Assembly: GCF_029227915.1 (NCBI RefSeq)
Contig: NC_079878.1
Coordinates: forward strand, 8,060,001 to 8,124,000
Source of the DNA: Hydractinia symbiolongicarpus
Taxonomy: Eukaryota > Cnidaria > Hydrozoa > Anthoathecata > Hydractiniidae
Length of the DNA stretch: 64,000 nt
Reading direction: 5' to 3'
In this document: piece after piece, positions 22,921-36,504 of the stretch
Numbering within the stretch: the first letter of the stretch is position 1
How the letters are laid out: each line of letters starts with the position of its first letter
Notes under the pieces: generated by a model
Told to the model about the DNA's origin: nothing
The model's input: only the letters and a program-made list of their open reading frames with translations
Databases searched by the model: none
Program-made: the position numbers and the translations under genes

Positions 22921-23290
22921 CTAATTGCCTACCCTTTTCATGCCTTTTCTTATGCTGTTGCCTGTGCCTCCCATGCCTTGCTTACCCCTGCCTTGCTGTT
23001 TCCTATTCCAGTTTCCCTGCCTGCCTTTGTCGTGTCTTTGAATTGCCGTCCTTCCTATGTCTTTCCTGGTGCCTGCCTACTATGCCCTTGCCTGTGCCTT
23101 CCATGCCTTGCCTACCCCTGCCATGCTGATTCCTTGCCATCCTTCCTATGCCTTTCCTGGTGCCTGCCTACTATGCCGTTGCCTGTGCCTTCCATGTCTT
23201 GCCTACCCCCCTGCCTTGCCGATTCCCTGCCTGCCTTAGGCCGTGCCCTTTCCTTGCCGTGCTTAATGCCTTTGCCTTGGCAACCTCTCC
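22919..23290 (-). repeat. GGCAAGGCA minisatellite, right arm (inverted)
   Basis: CTTGCCTGCC-type units, including TTCCTATGCCTTTCCTGGTG and variants three times at about 100-base spacing. Reverse complement of the array at 19790-20012. Overlapping Pro/Leu/Cys-rich ORFs are artefacts. Confidence 0.8.
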
Positions 23291-23449
23291 GCAACACTTT
23301 CTATACTGGTTGTTTGAATTTTTATAATTCGGATGTATAGGGACGAAATCGCATAGAAATGCTATATACTCTCCATCGTACTTCTTTTCCCTTATATTTG
23401 GCTTATATAATGAGGAAATAGGCTCCGCTACTCTCCGCAAAAATATTCG

Positions 23450-23633
<184 letters not shown>

Positions 23634-23639
23634 TATCAC

Positions 23640-24831
23640 AATTTGGTTGTATCATTCTGCAGAATATTGAATGTACCTGTATTTTCCCAGCCACTTAATA
23701 AAAATTGTTCAAATTTGTCATGGCAAGCCTTCCTGGCAAAATAATAAAGATTATAACAAAAAAAATATAATATTTCAGGGTTAAATTCATTTTTCAGCAC
23801 ACGAAGAGGAATAGTACAACCAAACTAATGTCCCATTATTAGCTTTATAATAACATTATAATTTGCCTTAACTGGAAAAAAGCAATCGAATTGTGACTTT
23901 AACTTATCGTAGAAAATAACGAACCAAATCATAGACCTTAAAATATTAAAATCGCATTTCTCCAAGAATGTCAAGCTGACTTTTTGCAAACAAACAAGGC
24001 TCGTCGTTGCAGCAGCTGCGCAGATAATGAGATTTTATAATTTAAAGATAAGGCTTAATTTTTTGATATTCCAATGTTCAAATAATTCTAGGATGTAAAC
24101 TATAATGGCACGTCCCTTTTTGATGGATTTTTGTTTTTAACAAAAGGAAACAAAGCCTTTTTTGGAGCCTTAAATCCCCAAATTGCAGAATAATACAACC
24201 CCCGATTTAATAACCATTATTGGTATACGTACCAAGTTACCCAGTACACTAACAACTTAAAAGAGAGACTTCTGACAATCGGCCATCTTGGAGCGCCATA
24301 AAAAACAAACAGACGAGGGGACAGGACTACTCTGTGGTTTTATTGATGGTGTTTACTGCTCTTTAGACCTAAAAACTATTAATCAAGGAATTTTTCATTA
24401 CCTTTTGATTACTGAAAGGTATTTGTATAATTTTGACAATGTTTTAACTTTAAGATTTCATATTGTATATAGTTAGCTGGTGTAGCTAGCTAGCAAAAGA
24501 CACTCTAGTAGCTGGATATTTTTTAGAATTTGTTATAGCTAGCTACACTTGTTTTTATTCTGCTTTAGGCAAGTGGATAGCTGAAGCTAACACCATGTCT
24601 TCTGCCAGCTACATTTAGCATGCTGCAAGATTATAGACATCTTAGCTAGCAAGCACGAACAATTGCTGAATTTCTTAAATTGAGGAGCATTCTCATGTAA
24701 TAAAACTTGCATAAACACTATACACAGCTAGCTAGCACTAATGACCTAATTATGTTTAGTTATACAACTTGTCTGTTGTTGGTTTAGCTAACTACTGCTA
24801 TAGTTTTGATAAAGACACAAATTGAGTGTAA
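23640..24831. other. Intergenic AT-rich DNA
   Basis: Scattered AGTACAACCA and ATACAACCCC motifs and TAGCTAGC runs; no supported gene. The ORF 24288-24476 has no recognisable domain. Confidence 0.4.
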
Positions 24832-25196
24832 AGGCTAAAATACACAGTAAGTTTAAACAGATCGTTTAAAGGTATATAAGATAAAAAAAACTTACCGTGT
24901 AAACAGCAAAGATGTTTTAACTTTTTTCTGTTTATGTTTAAATTGTTTAGACTAAAGATTTGAGCATATTTGTTCAATTTCTAATCATAACGGGTTTTTT
25001 TCTTTCAACATTTACCCTGCTGATGCTATAACAATACCTGCAACGTGTTTTTCCTTGGTATTCATTGTGAAAAGAGAGTTTTTTTAAAAAACTTATACAT
25101 TTTATCTTAGCGTGTAGACAGGTATATTACCTGCAACGAAACAAGTTTTTTCTTACAACTAAACGGTCCGTTTAAACTTACCGTGTATTTTAGCCT
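24832..25196. mobile_element. PIF/Harbinger-type MITE, 365 bp, TAA target duplication
   Basis: The ends AGGCTAAAATACACAGTAAG and, inverted, AGGCTAAAATACACGGTAAG continue into GTTTAAACRGAYCGTTTA. TAA flanks both sides (24829-24831 and 25197-25199), the 3-bp TWA duplication typical of PIF/Harbinger. The outer bases resemble the larger Harbinger element at 55614. Confidence 0.8.
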
Positions 25197-25199
25197 TAA

Positions 25200-26574
25200 G
25201 AACTGGCTAAACATAAAGTTGTTGTTGTGCTGTCATTATGATGCAAGCTCTATCACTTTATGGTTCTCTAATACACTGCCCTCTCGAATAAGCGCCCACC
25301 CTAAATGTCAAAATTTTAAGCGTCCGGGGCACTTAATTGAGCATTTATGGTATGTAACTTTGGTTTCTAGTTGACCAACTGGCTACTTATTATTTGACTA
25401 CAATATTTTATATCAAACAAGATAATGCATTTATTATATTTTGAAAAAGATCAACCATTTTTTATGTTTGCAATTCATTAGCAGCTATTAGGATTTTAAA
25501 GTAAATATCAACATGCTATGATTAGGTTGAAATAAAAATGATCTTTCAGGCGAAAAACCTTAATTATTCTTTCCTTATAAATTTTTTTCTGCATTTTTAG
25601 TGTTTTTTGCTAAATTTCGACTTAAAAGCCTTAAATCTCCCAAAAAGCAATCTGATATTACATATAGATATACACTTTTAAGGCAGTTAATATATAATGT
25701 ATATAATCTTTTAGGGACTTTATTGTTTTTTTTTTATCTTTATATATATATATTTTTTTTTCCCATCAAAATATTTTTTTTAAAAATATTCATAATGTCT
25801 TCCTATCAAATGTTGCTAATGTTTTTTCAATTTCTGATGTTTTGTAATTATAATTTTTATTTCTATTATTTTAACCTCTTGGGTCTTTTTATCACAAAGC
25901 CTTTCAATAGAGCTTATGATTTTATTTTAATCCCATGGGTCATTTTGTCACAAATCTTTATTATAGAACAGCTGTTGAAATTCATTGAAAAAATATGATA
26001 TTAATATTGAGTTATATATCCTAAAAATTCACATTGGAGTGCATCGTGCATTGGAGAGTTGATATCAATAAGGTATAGGTACTTATAAAATATAGTATGT
26101 ATGTGTCACAAAAACATATGTTTACAATTAATTGAATCTGGAATATTTGGGAACTTTTTTAATTGTGATTATGAATATTTTTATGAATTGTGTTTTCCTT
26201 ATAAAAACATGGAATTTAGTTTGAATATTCTTCATATTACATTGCAGCCAAATTAAACTTTTTAAATCTACTCACATGTAATTGATATATAATAACATGT
26301 ATTGTTAAAAAGATGGTTAATCATATACTAAGTTTCAAGACATCATTTTTGCTTATGTTTAAATAATCATTGAGGATACTTGGCAAAGGAAGACATGGAT
26401 TCCTATGTTTCATATAGTTATTACTAACCAGGATCTGAATTAATACATCCAAAGTTTAATAGTTTGTTATTGAAATTTATTTTTCAGAATTTTAACTGAA
26501 ATATTGTTTTAACCAAATTTTCTATTTTAGTTAATAAAGTAATATATAAAACAGAATCTGTTAAATTTATCAAA
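25200..26574. other. AT-rich intergenic DNA and probable promoter region of the SET-recombinase gene
   Basis: Contains GAATAAGCGCCCACCC (about 25287), a phrase seen in other short repeats here, then very AT-rich sequence. No core promoter element can be singled out. Confidence 0.35.
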
Positions 26575-27864
26575 ATGACAGAGCAAACAATAAATGTAAG
26601 TATACATCAGCGCTTATTTTAACATTGATACTTGCTCAATCTTTCAGGGTATGCTTAACAAATTAATAAAACGAACTGATGCCATCATGTATATAATGCT
26701 ACTTTAAGTTTTATGTTTGTATTTTTGTTTGTATTTTTGTGTTTAGACTCGGTCAAAGAAACCTAATTTAAGCCAAAAGGATATTGCATTAAAGTACTGT
26801 AAATTAGGTGTTGACCAAAATGGGTTCATTAAGAAGTGGATTCATATCGATATTGGTATAAATATTTTAAATTTGTTCAAGAAAGTAGAACATAAATTAC
26901 ACATATTTTTTTTAAGAAACTATAGTTTAAGAATGTTGAGGCTGATAATTTTCTAAAAATTAAGAACATAAGAACATACTTTGGCTAATTCCCTTCATAG
27001 ATTGAAATCAAAATAATGTGAATTATTAGAATTACTAAGAAATAATTGTTTCTGAACAGTTTTTTTACTAATATTTTTACAGTAACTTCAACACGATCTT
27101 TTCCTTCCAATTCTATAAAACCTTAATCGCCAGTCATACATCTGATCATATATATTTCCCAATTTTGTGAAGAACATAAAACAATATATTAACATTTTAT
27201 CAACAGAAAATTAAACTATTACTCTTTTATAGGTTATGGTGTTTTTACTGAGCGTCCTTTTAAAAAGGGAGATTTTTTGCTTGAGTATGCTGGCACTTTT
27301 ATGTCATATGAAGATGGTGAAAGGCAGTTTGAGGAAAAGAAAACTGGAGACTCATTTTTCTACTTCTTCCAAGGAAACGAGAAAAATGATTGGCACTGGT
27401 AAGTTTTCGTTCTAGATACAACATGGCTGTTCATTTAATAAAATGAAACTTACTGCTAATGAAAAGGTTTCTCAAATTACGTTTGACAATTTTCTCTTTG
27501 GTGTAAGTTGCTTTAAACATAATCAAAATTCCAAGGGAAATTAAAAAAATCCTTGTATAAATTAAAATAAAATAAATGTTTAATTTCAAGAATTATGGTT
27601 TTTTGTCATATTGGCTCCTTCAATTCTTTGTTTCAATAGTTGTTCGCATTTTTTTGTTTATTGTGCCTACACCCTTTTTTTCTTATGTGCCCATCTTTCT
27701 AATTTCCTTTTCCCTGTGCATTATGTGACACAGTTTTACCTTGTTGTTTCAAGTTTTATGGAAATTTTAGAATTGTATTATTGTATTATATATTAATAAA
27801 TTTTCATTTGTATTTTTAATTTATAGGGAGAAGAACCATATTTTTATATGGAACCCGATTTGAT

Positions 27865-27933
<69 letters not shown>

Positions 27934-30900
27934 ATTTCTGGATTAATTGTGGTCAATGTAGTTATGATTCCATGTGAAATTCAAGTTATAATGCATATGA
28001 CACATAAATTCTTGCTATTTTCTTATTTTACATTTTATGTGCATTTTCTTTTTAGTATTGATGGATCAACTTCTAACCAAAATGGAAAATTTGTAAATGA
28101 CTCACTACATGGAAATTCTGTTATGAGAAAGATTAATTGTAGCAAAAGCGATATTAGACTCTGCTTATTTGCATCAAAAGATATATTGGAAGGAACGGAA
28201 TTAAGGTATAATTATGGAGACGATGAAGATATCTGGTGGAGGAAAGAGGTATGTACTGTAACTTCACAATGATAGTTAATCGTCTCATGTTATTCTCAAG
28301 CATTACAGTAAACTTCAAAATATTTTCATTCAGGGTTCATTCAACAAACCACTTAATATTCAAGTAAGTTGATGTTCTGGTGAAATTTATTGCTAATACC
28401 ATTTCTTAACCTGTTTTTTGTATACAATGTTCTTTTTTTAGGCGATTGAAAATAATTCATGTGAAGTAAGTATTTCTAATAAACTAAGATAGTTATTAGT
28501 TTCGATTTATCCAGCTTACCAACAATTTGTGTTTCATTTTTGTTTATGGTTTGGTTAGAAATTATTATCTTAGGAATTTTTCTATTAAGGAATCGGGAAA
28601 TAAACTTTTAAAGTTTTTTTGAATAAGTATTTTATATTTTTTTATATTAACTTTATTGAAGATGGAGTCGAATGATGAATTAGATGTATTTCACTGGACT
28701 AAATACAAGTAAGTATTTTTTTTATTTATTTAACATATGTATCTGAAGGTGCTTTTTAACAAAAATAAATTTTATTATTATTTAATGGATTTTAATGATA
28801 AGCAAACTTCTCTTAGGGACCTTCAATCCGTACCATGTGAAGTAGTAAAAGTTCTGGTTGAAAAGTGTGAAGAAACATTAAAGGGAATATTTACTGGAAA
28901 GGTAATGAACTTATGATTTTTACTTACTTGTGTAGTATTCCATGAATAGAATTTTGTATGAAATTTTAAAAGAAGATATAAAAGTTGATACATAACAAAG
29001 GAAGTTACATTATTAGATTAATACACAATAACGAACATTTTTCAGGAATGGCGAAAACGATGTGATATTTACAAACAAAGAGGCCGAGCTAGAGGTAATG
29101 TAGTTTAGGTTATGTATTTTCTGAAAGTGAAAAATAAAGGTTTGTATTAAAAAGTTCTTTTTTAAATGTTTAGAATCTCTTACAAATGATGTTCGTTTTG
29201 GTGCATTTACAAAAGAGCAAATTGATGTGATTGTAAAAACTTTGTTGAAGATTTTTTGTCCAAATAACAGTACAAAGGTAATTAATTTCTCCTCTTTGTA
29301 AAAAAACTTAGGATTCCACAGGATCAAGACAGTCCTGCAATCTAAAAAACGTCTTGAAAAGTCCTGGGAATTCCTGAATTTTTTTAAAATTAATTATAAA
29401 GATGTTAAAGATTTTAATCCCTTCAATTTTCGTTTATCTTTTTGGGGTGAATTGGTAAAAGTTTACTATTGTAAAATTTAGAAAACATGCCTATTGGTGA
29501 AAAATTCCCTTTTAAGTCCTAAGTAATTTGTCTGGAAAGCTCATTTGGTCAATTTACCAAGTTACTTTTATTCTAGAACTTTGATTTCGTGTTTAAAGTT
29601 CTTTTGCCAGAGACCGTGACACTTATATACAGTCGTGTAAATGAGATATCAGTGGAAGAGGTATGTTTGACACTATTTGAAACGTCACTTTATTTATTCA
29701 ACTCTGTGGTAGGAAAAAGTGGTATTACATTGAAAATTGATTAAGCTTGCTATTATATTTTGTATTTTTAAGGCTGAAGAACAAGTTAGCAATGTTGGAA
29801 TTTCTGTCTTAAAGGAAGGTAGTGATTCCGATGATGGATCAAATAAAGAAAGTAAAGAACATTCAGGTACACGAAGTCGTTTATTATAGAACGAAAAAAC
29901 GATGGAAACGTTAAAATGAATTTTAATTTAATTTATATCAATCTACTTCTTTTGTAGAAAACGAGTTTAGTCATGATGTTAACTGTTATCCTCCAACAGA
30001 TGATGATGATGTTTCTCCCAAAGGAAAAAGTACGGTTGCATGATTTAGCATTTTGAAAGTATCTTTGTTATGTACATTATTCCAAAACTGGTTCAAACGT
30101 TTTTCTAGGTATTCTACAAAAGCGTTTAAAGGCAGAAATATTTATAGCTAAAAAGGAGAGAAAAGGTATGTATAGTCTATCTCATGGGTAGAAGTAATTT
30201 AGAACACATGATTATTGCACTTGTAACATTTTAGATTTTTGTCTAGAAAAAGACGGAGACAGTATTGGCGTAAGCACGAAAAAACAAAATAATGGCGAAT
30301 ATTATCATTCTGCTTTTGAAGAAGAGAATAATGAAGAGGAAGAAGAAGAAGAAAAGAAAGAAGATATGAACTTAAAAAACAAAACTGGGTTTGAAGGTAA
30401 CAAAAGGACTAAATTAAAATGCCTAAAGCAGGATGGACGGAAGAAAAAGGTCACTGCAAAAAAAAGGTTAAAAAACAAAAAAGGTATATTACCTGAAACC
30501 TCAGGTATATTAGCAATCGACTCTGTTTGGTTCATTGTTCTTATTTCTTATTAACATTTTTAAAGTTCCAGAAATGCCGTCTACTAAAAGAAGGGCAATC
30601 TCAGCCAAGGAAGTATGGAAAATTGTCAACGAAAGAAATCGTCAAGGTATTAAACAGTATAAGGATACGTTAACTTTTAATAACATTCCAGCATTTTCAT
30701 ACTTATACAAAATATTGCTCGAAATATTGCTTAAAAACCTGACAAATTATTTAAAAAAATCAGAAGTTGATTTCGTATGTGCTATAAATTATATTGTTTT
30801 TAGACGATTGGTTTGACACAACTGGAAAAAGCGATGACAATGAGTCCAACACACCAGAGTCAGATCTAGAAGAAAACGTTCATGCCAGTATATAAAATTC

Positions 30901-33900
30901 TTTTGTTTAAATTATCAGTACCAATTTGCTTACTTGTATATCAGTAATGTTCTCCTTTGTTTTATTAAGTTTTGTGACACAAAAATTACATTTTTTTAAA
31001 TGATTTTTTCCTTTAGTTGTCCATACCCTCTCAAAGAAAGAGAAAAGAAAAAAGAAAGAATCAGGTGAGTAAGAATACTAAATAATGATGTCAGTACGTC
31101 ACTGCCAGTTGCCTGCAATTAAATTTCGGATTTTTAAATTTCTTTTTTTTCAGATGAGATCATGGAATTGAAGAAAAGTATGGAGGTCATGAGGAAGCGC
31201 TTAGAAAAAGCAGAAAAAGCAGCCGAGAGAGAATATACGTACGTAGAAGGTGATAATGAAAATGATGATGACGATGTTGATATGTCTGTACAGAAAAGTG
31301 AAAATACAAGTGAAGAGATAAGGAAAACACATAAGATCTTAAGCCATGGAAAGATTCTTGCTAACAAGAGAAAAGCTGAAAGAAAAAGGAAAAAGATGTT
31401 AGCCTGTGTGAACAAGTATGTCGGGCCTCCCGGTACTATAAAAGAGCGCAAAACTGGCGTTATTGACTACAGAAAAGTATATGACATTAAATGCCCGGTT
31501 TGTTCAGTTGTATCTAGCAGACTCTACCAGCATTTAATGCTTCAACACAAATTTTCGGATAGGGAAGCAAAACTAAAAGAGTCAGAAGTCAGGGTGATGT
31601 TTCTTTGGTCAAAAAAGGAAAAGCATGGTATCCCAAAACCGTTGCCTTGCGCAATCTGTGGAGTTTGGCACCTGCGTCTTCGTACCCACCTGAAAAGGAA
31701 ACACAAATTTGAAGGATCAAAAATCACAGAAATTTTAGAAACTGCGCGAAAAGAAAATTGGGCTAACGAAGGATGTTTGGAAAATAAAGCCAAACTAGTC
31801 AAGACAGCCAATCAAAAGGCGAAAAAACGTAAGAAATGTAATAGAGAAGAATTGATTAATACTGGGAGAACGATTAAGTATCTGCCAGATAATGCGAAGG
31901 AAGTAAATGCATCTAACAAAGCAGATTGGGATATTGAAGGAGATAACTTTCTCATGTATTATGAAACCGGAGAGGAGTTGCTAGAAGCTTTTAAAAGTGA
32001 AGTGGAAAAGAAGAAAGGAGCTGTTAAGGCAAAGAGGTAAGACAAATCCTTCTTATTGATATACATGTTCCATCGTTATCCTAACCCTAGTAGATCGTGG
32101 TTACGAACCTGAAATCCTTACAAATAAGACATCATTTATAGGATTTTCTAGCTCCAAACTTTATTGAACTTTTCCAAAACTTTTTCAATTTTTTTTATCG
32201 TGGAACTTTTTAAAACTGAACCCACACTAGAATTTTTCTGTTTGGTAAATTTAAAAATGATTCATTTTATCTTAGGTACAGACAGCATGTGGAGTACATA
32301 TGGACTATTATCGATCCCAACATGGCAGTGATACCAGCCAGTGCATTTGCAAATTGCTTGCTTGTTGAAGATAAATACCACGATCCAACTTACCGCTTGA
32401 TTGGTAAAGGAGGAAATGAGGCTTCCACTCTAAGGGTTAGATACGTCGCTTTGAGAGCATTTATTAGATTTTTACGTCGTCGCCATGTCTATGGCGGCAT
32501 TACCCGTGATCAAATGACAGCTTTGTCGGAATATATCGATGAATGGAACGCTGATTTTACTGAATCCATTGCCCAGCGTAAAACTGACATTAGACGAATT
32601 AAGATTAAACGCTTAATGACTCCTACCCATATGATTAAATATGGCCGCTCAAATTTTGTGCAGGGTCTTGTGAAAAGTATTGAAAGGGTCGCTAAGTCTG
32701 AGAAACCTACAAAACGGTTTTGTCAGCAGGTTAGAGACTATCTGATTACTAACTTGTGCATAATGAATGGGTTGAGATCATCAAACCTGATAGAACTCAG
32801 GGTTTCGGATGTCCAGGAAGCGCACACTAGCGAAGAATATCCTGGATACATGGTGTTTACTAATTCCCGTTATAAAACATCCACAATATATGGTGAAAAG
32901 GTCATTGTCTTGCCTAAAAACGTGTTTGAACATCTTAAATACTATGTCAAAGAAATAAGGCCTGTTTTGAATCCCACAACAAATACTTATTTATTCATTT
33001 CATCAGATACAAATCAACTGTCGCACGCTACAATTGGCAGTAGCCTGACGTCATCTTTCAAAAATGCGGCGGTATTTGGCAAACACGAATATGATAGAGT
33101 AAGTCCTACTCGAATAAGATGTGCATGTGCAACATTCGGGTGTAAGGTTGATGGAATTGACAGTGGTTATTTCGCAAAGCACTTTATGAAAAATAAAGAG
33201 GATACCACAAATATCCATTACAATTTGTATTCAAATCATAGAGAGGCATTAAAACTTGCTATGATGATGGGTAATACATTTGAAGTTGGTGGAGTTACGC
33301 AAACGTTAAAAAAAGAAGATGTTGAAAAAATTACATCTGCAATCTTAAAGAATGAAAAAGTTATGCCCTGTAAAGATGATGTTATCGAGTGGGTAAGCAA
33401 AAACAATAGCCTGGAACCAAAGGAATTGTCAGATTTTATGGATATTTTGGAAGAGCTGGAAGGGGAGACCAATAGAATTGATCTTTTCTACAATAAAAAT
33501 GGAGGAAATGTAAAGAAAGTAAGTTGATCTATTATTTGCTTTGTTTTTCTTCATTATAAGGAAATCATGATATAAAAATGATTGCGTTTTTAAACTTAAA
33601 ATGACTTTTTTTTACAGAAGGATGCTAAAAAGTCTGTTGCTGTTCCAAAGACAACACTTAAAACGTATCCAAAGCGAAAACAAAAGGTGCTACACTTTTT
33701 TGCTCTATAAGAAAGACGAATATCACGCCATATAGATCAGTCAAATTCTTTTACGTAGTTCTGGATCGAAGTTTGGTTTTGCATACTTTTACCTTTTACA
33801 AGGAAACGGTAGATCCATTAAGGCGGTTTTTCACTTAAAACGAAATTGATTAATTGATTTATGAATGTCATAAGTAGGATTGTTTTGATTTATTTATTTA

Positions 33901-34870
33901 TTTAATATTTTTGTTCAAGTAATCTTTAAACAGTTTGCCTTTAGTTACATGCCTGGTACATTTTACTAGAGGTTGCCAAATTTCAAATTTCACAATTTCT
34001 TTACTTCATTTTATTTTAGCCACCTAAAGGGAGTTGTTTAGTATTACAGCATCAGGTACTATTTATTTTATAAAAACATGACACGTTTTCTGTTTTATTC
34101 CTTCATGTGTGATATTTTAGGGATTCTTTTTGTTAAATTTTAGTATGGTGAAGACTCTATCGGAAGCAATTCAAGCAATAATGATGACTCGAGTGAAGAG
34201 GATGACAATTCTATTTGCGAATTCTCTGCTGAAAGTTTAAATGAAATTTCTGACGAGAACTTGCAAACAATGTCAGAAGTTGATGACTGTGAAGTGGAGA
34301 ACCATCCTTTAAAAGATAGTTTGGACGAGGTAATTTCAGGAATAGTTTTCTCAATCGACACTTTCCGAATAAATTTTGATGTACCGCAGTTTTTTTAAAG
34401 TCCTTACAAAAAATTTGAATACACCTTAAATTTTAATAATTTGTAAAAAAAAATCATTTTGTTTTAAATACTTAAGGAATTAATGCCGCCGTATTATATA
34501 TAATGACTTTTTATTATTGTAGAAAATTGCGAAATATGAAACAGTAAAGAAAAACGACCTTGTAAAAGGAAGAAAGCACTGCAGGACCATGTTTCTCGGT
34601 CTTACGTATGTATGTGAAGAATTAATGAAACGCAAAGATTATGATAACGTGTCAAAAACGAAAACATTTACAGCAAACGAAGTAAAAAGATGCATTAGCA
34701 AAAACGAAAAAATGAAAGAAGCGTGCAAAGGAAAAGACGCCGACTACTGGAAATATTTAGTTTTAAATATGCGTGAGAAATACCAAAGAGCTATGAAAAG
34801 GGAAGAATACTGCAAATGTCGTCAGTGGTTAAATGAAGCAAAGGACATGATGAATCACTGGAATACTTAG
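26575..34870 (+). CDS. SET domain (KMT5A-like) - CCHH zinc finger - tyrosine recombinase-like fusion, 24 exons
   Basis: Exons: 26575-26595, 26747-26855, 27233-27398, 28056-28248, 28334-28363, 28442-28465, 28662-28708, 28817-28901, 29046-29094, 29174-29277, 29577-29660, 29773-29866, 29958-30029, 30109-30165, 30247-30483, 30566-30646, 30804-30887, 31017-31064, 31154-32036, 32276-33518, 33618-33686, 34020-34055, 34144-34329, 34523-34870. All have GT-AG ends and joining phases, giving about 1,449 residues without a stop. SET domain, residues 44-163: E61-Y-A-G, C99-I-D, N113-D-S-L-H-G-N119, Y150-N-Y-G-D (SAM and substrate sites). The linker is acidic, then Lys-rich. Two CX2CX9HX4H fingers: C642/C645/H655/H660 and C694/C697/H707/H712. 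The tyrosine recombinase-like domain (about 830-1150) has R990 (G-L-R-S-S-N-L), K1023, R1104 and Y1138, but Thr and Asn replace the usual active-site histidines. The C-terminal 115-residue exon is unrecognised. The likely role is a chromatin- or DNA-acting nuclear protein. Exact exon choices around small exons are inferred. Confidence 0.78.
27866..27935. repeat. (TAAA)n microsatellite in intron 3
   Basis: About 17 TAAA units inside the intron between SET exons 3 and 4. Confidence 0.95.
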
Positions 34871-34900
34871 TGCCGTTTTGTCATTATTATGTGGCACAAA

Positions 34901-35136
34901 CCGTGATGCATTCATCAAGCGCCCCACTCGTAATATCGACTCCCTAATATACGCTTTTCCTTAATATGTTTATTTGTTTAGGTTTTTTGGCGCCCCACTC
35001 AAAATATTACCTCCCTAAAACAATTGCACCAAGATATATATTTATCTATTTCACTTTTTGATTAAAGTAAAAACAGAAGTCAATAGTTTAAAGATATATA
35101 TAGAAAGAGCCCTGGCGCTTAATCGATGCATTACGG
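34901..35136. mobile_element. Short MITE with CCGTRATGCAT ends, just 3' of the SET-recombinase gene
   Basis: CCGTGATGCATTCATCAAGC at 34901 is mirrored by GCTTAATCGATGCATTACGG ending at 35136. Inside, a GCGCCCCACTC block occurs twice (about 34919 and 34991). It begins 30 bases after the stop codon, so it is probably in the 3' untranslated region. Confidence 0.6.
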
Positions 35137-35139
35137 AAA

Positions 35140-36165
35140 GAGTAGAAAACTTTTAGCTACGTAACTTTCCATCGTTGACATATATGCGTGAGAAACAATG
35201 TCATTTCGCTTTTATTTTTTTTATTAAGCGTCTCTCTTTCACAAGCTGATCGGATGGCTTACTTGTTGCTTGTTGACCATCAACTTGAGAATATCAAATT
35301 CACGCGTTAGCTTGCAGAGTTAATTCACAAATCGAAATCAAACTTAGGTGTTATCAGTTTTTTGTATACATATTATTTGCATAACTTTTAGAGATATGTA
35401 TCGGAAATATGTTGAAATTCCAAACAATTTTCATTTATGTATTTCTTTTTAGTTTTGATGATAACATTTTTTGACATCTTTAATTTTGTAACTTTATTAA
35501 GATTAAAAATATATTTATCTTATCAAGTCTAGCAACCTTTTGTTTGTTACATCGGTTCTGTTAGGCAGTCAAAATTTTGCGTTTTTTAAAACTAGCGAAA
35601 TTAGCAACAGTGTATTTAGATTCTTAATCGAAATTTTCTACCACGACAATACCTTTTCCCTCTATTTTGACTGGTTGATAAGGGTTACACCAAATCAGGA
35701 AGTGGTGTGAAATATCTTTGGGAATTCATTAAAATGCACCTTTTTTATAAGAACAAATTATATAAGAACATAGGGCTTCACAGGTACAAAACTTTGGAAC
35801 ATGTTAACAATATTTTTCATCTTTGTCAATACCGAGAAGTACTGAAATGCTCCTTTAAACGAAAAAAATGACAAAATAGGAGAAAAATTAAGAAGAATTT
35901 AAAAGCATTTTGAGACAAATTAAAAAAGTTATAAACATTCGTAGGCTTCCTTCAAGTTGCATGTTTTTACAAAAAGCGTGTAGTAGACGCGAAATATGCA
36001 ATTTGGAAAGTAGTTGACAATTCTTTTTTTATTTTCCGCGATTTGCAAAAACTAATCTTTTTTAGCTGCAATTAATTCCGTGAAAATTGTCAAAAATAGC
36101 AAAATACTTCACCGCGAAAAAGCTGCTTTCTATGTAGAAAAAAACAAAATGCGGAAAAATACAAC
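35140..36165. other. Intergenic AT-rich DNA
   Basis: No gene, RNA or clear repeat supported. Confidence 0.4.

Positions 36166-36504
<339 letters not shown>

Larger units (their letters stand above)
19758..23308. mobile_element. 3.55-kb inverted-repeat element with GC-rich minisatellite arms
   Basis: Left end TATAGAAAGTGTTGCGGAGA (from 19761) and its exact reverse complement (to 23305) continue through GGTTGCCAAGGCAAAG. CAATATAG and CAGTATAG extend the match outward. Inside each end lies a GGCAAGG-rich array (19790-20012 and, inverted, 22919-23290). The interior holds a tRNA-like sequence, MITEs and a SINE-like sequence and no transposase. No target duplication was seen, so it may be a foldback element or two separate copies in opposite orientation. 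Confidence 0.55.

Noticed and set aside
22978-23340. Pro/Leu/Cys-rich 120-codon ORF
   Set aside because: Composed of the GC-rich minisatellite; frame openness is compositional.
31134-31811. Minus-strand ORFs opposite the zinc-finger exon
   Set aside because: Shadows of exon 19 of the SET-recombinase gene.
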